This document shows, piece by piece, positions 58,742 through 64,000 of a stretch of 64,000 bases of DNA. A program made the translations under genes and the position numbers. A model generated the notes under the pieces. The model searched no databases. It was not told the origin of the DNA and worked only from the letters and a program-made list of their open reading frames with translations. The stretch comes from Paracoccaceae bacterium. GTDB lineage: Bacteria; Pseudomonadota; Alphaproteobacteria; Rhodobacterales; Rhodobacteraceae. The number at the start of each line of letters is the position of its first letter. Position 1 is the first letter of the stretch. The stretch is taken from positions 186,001-250,000 of the forward strand of contig QWDA01000002.1 in NCBI GenBank assembly GCA_003605175.1, read 5' to 3'.

Positions 58742-59758
58742 ATGTCTTTCGTGAAACTGACCGCCTCGACGCTGGCGATCGCTGCCGTTTCCGCCGGCGC
58801 CGCGCTCGCGCGCGACAACATCCAGATCAAGGGGTCGTCCACGGTTCTGCCCTATGCGACCATCGTCGCCGAGGCCTTCGGCGAGAATTTCGACTTCCCG
58901 ACCCCGGTCGTGGAAGGCGGCGGTTCGGGCGCCGGCCGCAAGGCGCTCTGCGAGGGCGTCGGCGAGAACACCATCGACATCGCCAACTCGTCGAGCCGCA
59001 TCAAGCCGAGCGATATCGAGCTCTGCGCCTCGAACGGCGTCGCCGATGTCATGGAAGTGCGGATCGGCTATGACGGCATCGTCTTCGCCTCCGACATCGA
59101 CGGCGCGGAATTCGCCTTCACGCCCGCCGACTGGTACAATGCCATCGCCGCGCAGGTCATGGTCGACGGCAAGCTCGTCGCCAACCCGAACAAGACCTGG
59201 GCCGACGTCAATCCGGCGCTTCCGGCGCAGGACATCCTGGCCTTCATCCCGGGCACCAAGCACGGCACCCGCGAAGTCTTCGACGTGAAGGTCCTCGAGG
59301 CCGGCTGCGCGGCCACCGGCGCCGCCGAGGCGCTCGGCGACGAAAACGAATGCCTGAAGCTCCGCACCGACGGCGCCTCGGTGGATATCGACGGCGACTA
59401 TACCGAGACGCTCGCGCGTCTCGACGCCAACCCGCAGGCGGTCGGCGTGTTCGGTCTGTCGTTCTACGAGAACAACACCGACAAGCTGCGTGTCGCGACC
59501 ATGGACGGCGTCGTGCCCTCGACCGAGTCGATCGCCACCGGCGAATATCCGGTCTCGCGCCCGCTCTACTTCTACGTGAAGCTCGCGCATCTCGGCGTGA
59601 TCCCGGGCCTGCAGGAATACATCGACTTCTTCGTCTCCGACGAGATCGCCGGCCCGGACGGCCCGCTTGCCGAATACGGCCTCGTGTCGGATCCGGAGCT
59701 TGCGGCCACCCAGGCCATGGTTGCCGCGGGCGGCACGCCGATGGCGCCGCTCAACTGA
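58742..59758 (+). CDS. pstS: Periplasmic phosphate-binding protein PstS
   Basis: 338 aa from ATG 58742 with AGGAGCAACC upstream. Signal peptide about 1-23 (ending AGAALA). The phosphate-binding stretch IKGSSTVLPYA at the N-terminus and VEGGGSGAGRKALC near 60 are the PstS signature. Delivers phosphate to PstC-PstA-PstB. A terminator-like hairpin follows, allowing higher pstS than permease expression. Confidence 0.95.
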   Translation: MSFVKLTASTLAIAAVSAGAALARDNIQIKGSSTVLPYATIVAEAFGENFDFPTPVVEGGGSGAGRKALCEGVGENTIDIANSSSRIKPSDIELCASNGVADVMEVRIGYDGIVFASDIDGAEFAFTPADWYNAIAAQVMVDGKLVANPNKTWADVNPALPAQDILAFIPGTKHGTREVFDVKVLEAGCAATGAAEALGDENECLKLRTDGASVDIDGDYTETLARLDANPQAVGVFGLSFYENNTDKLRVATMDGVVPSTESIATGEYPVSRPLYFYVKLAHLGVIPGLQEYIDFFVSDEIAGPDGPLAEYGLVSDPELAATQAMVAAGGTPMAPLN

Positions 59759-59773
59759 GTGGACAACGAACAG

Positions 59774-59806
59774 GGGCGGCGCCGGTCCAGGCGCCGTCCG
59801 TCTTTC
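59774..59806 (+). terminator. Intercistronic terminator after pstS
   Basis: GGGCGGCGCC / GGCGCCGTCC (10-bp stem with one G-T pair, 6-base loop) is followed by GTCTTTCT. It sits between pstS and pstC and probably reduces transcription into the permease genes. Confidence 0.6.
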
Positions 59807-59827
59807 TGAGGCTCACCGGGGGGTGAC

Positions 59828-61288
59828 ATGGCCGTCGGGCTCATCACACTGATCGTTCTCCTGATCGGAGCGGCCGGCTTCGTCGCGGGCCGGAGCCGTG
59901 CCCTGACAACCGCCGGTGGAGATATCCGCAAGCTGCATTCGCTGCCGGGCTATTCCGGTCAGGCCGTGCTCGTCTTCGCCGTCGCGCCCGCGCTGATCCT
60001 GATGGCGTTCTGGCTCGTCTTCCAGCCGCTCTATGTCGAAACCCGCGTTGCCGGCATGATCGACGCCGCCGACATCGCCGAGGGCAGCTCGCAGAACCTG
60101 GTCATGTCCGATGTCCGGCGCATCGCGACGGGGCTCGACGCCGCCATCGGCCAGGGTGTCCTGAGCGCGGATGACCTTGCCCGGATCCATGCCGCCCCGG
60201 ACGACATCCGGAGCCGTCTCGGCGAAGTCGGCATCGCCGTCGGCTCGGACATCCGGCCGGGGGTCCTGCGGGCCGCCGAGGAATATCGCCGCGTGACCGG
60301 CATGCTGCGGGGCGCGATGAGCGTCGCCGTGATCGGCCTCAGCCTGGCCGGCGCGGCGTTTGCCTACACGCGCCTCAGCCCCGAATTCCGCGCCCGGAAC
60401 GTTTCGGAAACCGCCGTCCGGATGCTCCTGCTCCTCGCCTCCTGCGTCGCGATCCTCACCACCGCCGGGATCGTCCTGTCGCTGCTCTTCGAAAGCGCGC
60501 ATTTCTTCCGGCTCTACCCGTGGCAGGATTTCCTGTTCAACGCGACCTGGAACCCGCAATTCCGCGGCGGCTCCGATCTCGGCATCCTGCCGCTTCTCTG
60601 GGGCACGCTCTACGTCTCCTTCGTGGCGCTTCTCTTCGCCGTGCCGATCGGGCTGATGGCAGCGATCTACATGGCGGAATACGCCACCAGGCGCGTGCGT
60701 TCCGTAGTGAAGCCGCTGATCGAGATCCTCGCGGGCATCCCGACCATCGTCTACGGCCTCTTCGCGCTGATCACCGTCGGCCCGCTCCTGCGCGACTACT
60801 TCGCCGAGCCGATGGGCCTCGGGAACAGTTCCTCCTCGGTGATGACCGCGGGGCTCGTCATGGGCATCATGCTGATCCCCTTCGTCTCCTCGCTCTCCGA
60901 CGACATCATCAACGCGGTGCCGCAATCCCTGCGCGACGGCTCCTACGGGCTCGGCGCCACCAAGTCCGAGACGATCCGCCAGGTCATCGTTCCCGCGGCG
61001 CTGCCCGGGGTGATCGGCGCGATCCTCCTCGCCGCTTCCCGGGCGATCGGCGAGACGATGATCGTGGTGATGGGGGCAGGGGCCTCGGCCAAGCTCAGCG
61101 TGAACCCGTTCGAGGCGATGACGACGATCACCGTCAAGATCGTCAGCCAGCTCACCGGCGACACCGAATTCGCCTCGCCCGAGACGCTCGTCGCCTTCGC
61201 GCTCGGCCTCTCGCTCTTCGTGGTGACGCTGGGGCTCAACATCCTCGCGCTCTGGATCGTGCGCCGCTACCGGGAGCAGTACGAATGA
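59828..61288 (+). CDS. pstC: Phosphate ABC transporter permease PstC
   Basis: 486 aa. An N-terminal region with membrane helices near 1-25, 40-62 and 160-180 precedes the ABC permease core with GGSDLGILPLLWGTLYVSFV and the EAA-type loop GLGATKSETIRQVIVPAALPG. The extended periplasmic insert (about 70-155) is usual for alphaproteobacterial PstC. Its TGA overlaps the pstA ATG. Confidence 0.94.
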   Translation: MAVGLITLIVLLIGAAGFVAGRSRALTTAGGDIRKLHSLPGYSGQAVLVFAVAPALILMAFWLVFQPLYVETRVAGMIDAADIAEGSSQNLVMSDVRRIATGLDAAIGQGVLSADDLARIHAAPDDIRSRLGEVGIAVGSDIRPGVLRAAEEYRRVTGMLRGAMSVAVIGLSLAGAAFAYTRLSPEFRARNVSETAVRMLLLLASCVAILTTAGIVLSLLFESAHFFRLYPWQDFLFNATWNPQFRGGSDLGILPLLWGTLYVSFVALLFAVPIGLMAAIYMAEYATRRVRSVVKPLIEILAGIPTIVYGLFALITVGPLLRDYFAEPMGLGNSSSSVMTAGLVMGIMLIPFVSSLSDDIINAVPQSLRDGSYGLGATKSETIRQVIVPAALPGVIGAILLAASRAIGETMIVVMGAGASAKLSVNPFEAMTTITVKIVSQLTGDTEFASPETLVAFALGLSLFVVTLGLNILALWIVRRYREQYE

Positions 61289-62622
61289 CCGACATCACCC
61301 ACGCTTCCCCGGGCCGGCCGAACTCGATCCTCGCGCCGGACGACCGCACGCGGCGCCGCAACGCGGCCGAGGCGCGCTTCAGGCTCTATGGCATCCTCGC
61401 CATCGGCGTGGCGATCCTGGCGCTGATCTTCCTGCTGACCTCGGTCGTGAGGAACGGCGCCGGCGCTTTCACCCAGACCTATATCTCGCTCGAGGTCGCG
61501 CTCCCCGCCGACAAGCTCGACAAGAACGGCAACCGCGATCCGGCGGAAATGGCCAAGGTCTCGACCTTCGGCTACAAGCCCCTGATCAAGGCCGCGATCC
61601 AGGACGCCATGGCGGCTCAGGGGATCGCGATCGACGGGCTCAAGAAGCCCGAAAGCCTGGTGTCGGAAGACGCCGCGGCGCAGATCCGCAACTACGTCCT
61701 CGCGCATCCGGAGGTGATCGGCGGCAGCCGGACCTTCGATATGCTCGCCTCGGGCCGGATCGACGGCTTCTACAAGGGCCGGGTCACGATGCAATCGGCG
61801 GAACGCGACTCCAACGTCTCGCCCGAGCAGCTTCGCCTGGCCGATGCCCTGAAGGAGGCGGGCCTCGTCGAGACAAGGTTCAACTGGAACTTCATCCTCT
61901 GGCCCGACGCTTCCGAGAACCGGCCCGAAGCCGCCGGGCTCGGCGTGGCGATCATCGGGTCGCTCTACATGATGTTCGTGGTGCTCGCGCTCGCGCTGCC
62001 GATCGGCGTCGCCGCCTCGATCTATCTCGAGGAATTCGCGCCCAGGAACTGGTTCACCGACCTGATCGAGGTGAACATCTCGAACCTCGCCGCGGTGCCC
62101 TCCATCGTCTACGGGATCCTCGGCCTGGCGCTTTTCATCAATTTCGGCGGGCTGCCGCAATCGGCGCCCATCGTCGGCGGGCTGGTGCTCAGCCTGATGA
62201 CCCTGCCGCGGATCATCATTCCCGCCCGTGCCGCGATCCAGGCGGTGCCGCCTTCGATCCGCGAGGCCGCGCTCGGGGTCGGCGCCTCGAAGATGCAGAC
62301 CGTGTTCCACCACGTCCTGCCGCTCGCCGCGCCCGGCATCCTCACCGGCCTGATCATCGGTCTTGCCCAGGCGCTCGGCGAAACCGCGCCGCTGCTGCTG
62401 ATCGGCATGGTCGCCTTCGTCCGCGATTTCCCGGCCGCGCCGCCCGAAGGGCTGTTCGACCCGGCGACGGCGCTGCCGGTCCAGATCTACAACTGGACCC
62501 AGCGCTCGGATCCGGCCTTTGTCGAGCGCGCCTCGGGGGCCATTATCGTCCTTCTCGTATTTCTGATAGTGATGAACGCGGTCGCCATCGTCCTGCGCCG
62601 CCGTTTCGAGCGCCGCTGGTAG
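61285..62622 (+). CDS. pstA: Phosphate ABC transporter permease PstA
   Basis: 445 aa from ATG 61285, overlapping the pstC stop (ATGA). A long periplasmic insert (about 65-225) follows the first membrane helix. The permease core has [20 protein letters not shown] and the EAA loop [25 protein letters not shown]. Partner of PstC in the channel. Confidence 0.94.
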   Translation: MTDITHASPGRPNSILAPDDRTRRRNAAEARFRLYGILAIGVAILALIFLLTSVVRNGAGAFTQTYISLEVALPADKLDKNGNRDPAEMAKVSTFGYKPLIKAAIQDAMAAQGIAIDGLKKPESLVSEDAAAQIRNYVLAHPEVIGGSRTFDMLASGRIDGFYKGRVTMQSAERDSNVSPEQLRLADALKEAGLVETRFNWNFILWPDASENRPEAAGLGVAIIGSLYMMFVVLALALPIGVAASIYLEEFAPRNWFTDLIEVNISNLAAVPSIVYGILGLALFINFGGLPQSAPIVGGLVLSLMTLPRIIIPARAAIQAVPPSIREAALGVGASKMQTVFHHVLPLAAPGILTGLIIGLAQALGETAPLLLIGMVAFVRDFPAAPPEGLFDPATALPVQIYNWTQRSDPAFVERASGAIIVLLVFLIVMNAVAIVLRRRFERRW

Positions 62623-62632
62623 GAGTCCAACA

Positions 62633-63433
62633 ATGAACGAGATGAGACTGACCGAACGGGAAGACGTCACCATGGCGGAAAGCAAGATCTCCGCGCGCGG
62701 GGTTCAGGTCTATTACGGCGACAACCACGCCATCAAGGATGTCGATGTCGACATCCAGGACAAGACCGTGACCGCCTTCATCGGTCCCTCGGGCTGCGGC
62801 AAGTCGACCTTCCTGCGCTGCCTCAACCGGATGAACGACACCATCGACATCTGCCGGGTCGAGGGCGATATCCGCCTCGACAACGAGGACATCTACGACA
62901 AGCGTGTCGACCCGGTGCAGCTCCGCGCCAAGGTCGGCATGGTGTTCCAGAAGCCGAACCCGTTCCCGAAATCGATCTACGACAACGTCGCCTACGGGCC
63001 GCGGATCCACGGTCTCGCCCGCTCGAAGGCCGAGCTCGACGAGATCGTCGAGAAATCGCTTCGCCGCGGTGCGATCTGGGACGAGGTGAAGGACCGGCTG
63101 CACGCCCCCGGCACCGGCCTCTCGGGTGGCCAGCAGCAGCGCCTCTGCATCGCCCGCGCCGTGGCGACCGAGCCCGAAGTGCTCCTGATGGACGAACCCT
63201 GCTCGGCGCTCGACCCGATCGCCACCAGCCAGGTCGAGGAGCTGATCTCCGAACTGAAGGAGAACTTCTCGGTCGTCATCGTCACCCACTCGATGCAGCA
63301 GGCTGCCCGCGTCAGCCAGAAAACCGCCTTCTTCCATCTCGGCGTGCTTGTGGAATACGGCGAGACCGCCCAGATCTTCACCAATCCCAGGGATCCCAGA
63401 ACGGAATCCTACATCACGGGCCGCATCGGCTGA
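62633..63433 (+). CDS. pstB: Phosphate ABC transporter ATPase PstB
   Basis: 266 aa from ATG 62633 (TAGGAG upstream). ABC ATPase with Walker [10 protein letters not shown] (51-59), signature [14 protein letters not shown], Walker B VLLMDEP and the switch histidine in [15 protein letters not shown]. It powers phosphate uptake and signals repletion to PhoR. phoU follows after 13 bp. Confidence 0.97.
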   Translation: MNEMRLTEREDVTMAESKISARGVQVYYGDNHAIKDVDVDIQDKTVTAFIGPSGCGKSTFLRCLNRMNDTIDICRVEGDIRLDNEDIYDKRVDPVQLRAKVGMVFQKPNPFPKSIYDNVAYGPRIHGLARSKAELDEIVEKSLRRGAIWDEVKDRLHAPGTGLSGGQQQRLCIARAVATEPEVLLMDEPCSALDPIATSQVEELISELKENFSVVIVTHSMQQAARVSQKTAFFHLGVLVEYGETAQIFTNPRDPRTESYITGRIG

Positions 63434-63446
63434 ACGGAGCCCTGCA

Positions 63447-64000
63447 ATGAACGAGACCCAGCACATTCTTTCCGCCTTCGACCACGATCTCGAGGCGATC
63501 CAGGCCACGATCATGAAGATGGGCGGTCTGGTGGAGGCGGCCATCGGCGATTCCACCCGCGCGCTCGCCGAGGCCGACAGCGAGCTCGCCGCCCGGGTGC
63601 GCGAGCAGGACAGCGCCATCGACGCGCTCGAGGAGCAGGTCAACGAGAAGGCCGCCCGCGTGCTCGCGCTCCGCTCACCTGCGGCCAGCGACCTCCGCAC
63701 CGTGCTTTCGGTGATGAAGATCTCCGGCAATCTCGAACGCTGCGGCGACCATGCCAAGAACATTGCCAAGCGCACCTCGACCCTGGTGCAGATGCAGCTT
63801 CCCGAAGGCGCCACCGCCTCGATCCGGCGCATGAGCCGCGAGGTGGAGGCGATGATGAAGGACGCGCTCGACGCCTATATCCAGCGCGATGCCGAGCTCG
63901 CCGAGCAGGTCCGCCTGCGCGACGCCGATGTCGACCAGATGTACAACGCGCTGTTCCGCGAGTTCCTGACCTTCATGATGGAGGATCCGCGCAACATCAC
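63447..64000 (+). CDS. phoU: Phosphate signalling protein PhoU (partial)
   Basis: The first 184 codons are in the window; the gene continues beyond position 64000. Two repeated helical bundles start with MNETQHILSAFDHDLEAIQ; the PhoU core stretches RSPAASDLRTVLSVMKISGNLERCGDHAKNIAKR and AYIQRDAELAEQV are clear. PhoU couples PstB status to PhoR inhibition. Confidence 0.95.
   Translation, partial: MNETQHILSAFDHDLEAIQATIMKMGGLVEAAIGDSTRALAEADSELAARVREQDSAIDALEEQVNEKAARVLALRSPAASDLRTVLSVMKISGNLERCGDHAKNIAKRTSTLVQMQLPEGATASIRRMSREVEAMMKDALDAYIQRDAELAEQVRLRDADVDQMYNALFREFLTFMMEDPRNI

Overview
The window is a GC-rich chromosomal segment of an alphaproteobacterium, most likely a marine Rhodobacteraceae (Roseobacter-type) species. 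This rests on several features: a complete betI-betC-betB-betA choline-sulfate operon; a lexA gene preceded by the alphaproteobacterial GTTC-N7-GTTC box; an argC-ccmE-ccmF-ccmH arrangement; an endolysin plus gene-transfer-agent-type 3TM holin; a trpG-trpD-trpC-moaC-moeA-lexA string; and a phoR-pstSCAB-phoU operon. It reads as ordinary, densely packed core chromosome. The only mobile-element trace is a decayed IS481-type transposase. I found no rRNA, tRNA or CRISPR array.

Layout. 1-5.6 kb: osmoprotectant operon turning choline-O-sulfate and choline into glycine betaine, with a BetI-type palindrome in front of betI. 5.7-9.0 kb: a small lipoprotein, then on the minus strand a sarcosine-oxidase-like flavoenzyme and a UxaA-family dehydratase. 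9.1-11.5 kb (minus): a secreted caspase-fold/Sel1 protein with a small secreted partner. 12.0-14.3 kb: FAH-family hydrolase and amidase. 14.4-16.7 kb (minus): Mrp-type Fe-S carrier, a degenerate biotin-ligase-like protein and a DUF6505-like protein, divergent from a cytochrome c with an unusual N-terminal domain. 17.8-18.3 kb: IS481 relic. 18.7-21.9 kb (minus): purL, bolA, a small membrane protein and grxD. 22.4-27.1 kb: a candidate sRNA or 3' UTR, a LysR regulator, and a divergent fused indolepyruvate ferredoxin oxidoreductase. 27.2-34.9 kb: acyltransferase, murI, argC, and a cytochrome c maturation operon (ccmE, ccmF, ccmH) interrupted by a five-gene lysis-type cassette. 34.9-36.4 kb: PaaG-like hydratase and a putative metalloprotein. 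36.4-39.2 kb (minus): gltX, gltA. 39.2-41.3 kb: comEC. 41.3-46.9 kb (minus): trpG-trpD-ung-trpC-moaC-moeA and lexA. 47.0-52.5 kb: YibQ-like protein, gluzincin-like lipoprotein, orphan TadG/vWA protein and GlxA-type regulator. 52.6-57.3 kb: class II DAHP synthase, PAS protein, yicC, gmk, gamma-carbonic anhydrase. 57.6-64.0 kb: phosphate-sensing and uptake operon, cut off inside phoU.

How the parts work together. Gene order suggests several functional blocks: osmolyte synthesis (bet), Fe-S trafficking (bolA/grxD, mrp), periplasmic heme attachment (ccm), tryptophan and molybdopterin synthesis in one tightly overlapping operon, and phosphate starvation response (three-repeat Pho box in front of pstS). 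The most interesting signal is the lysis cassette inside the ccm operon: a GH108 endolysin with an EF-hand-like loop, a GTA-type holin and three further small proteins, preceded by two TTAA-containing direct repeats that resemble CtrA half-sites. lexA with tandem SOS boxes and comEC lie within 12 kb; both have been linked to gene transfer agent biology in Rhodobacter capsulatus.
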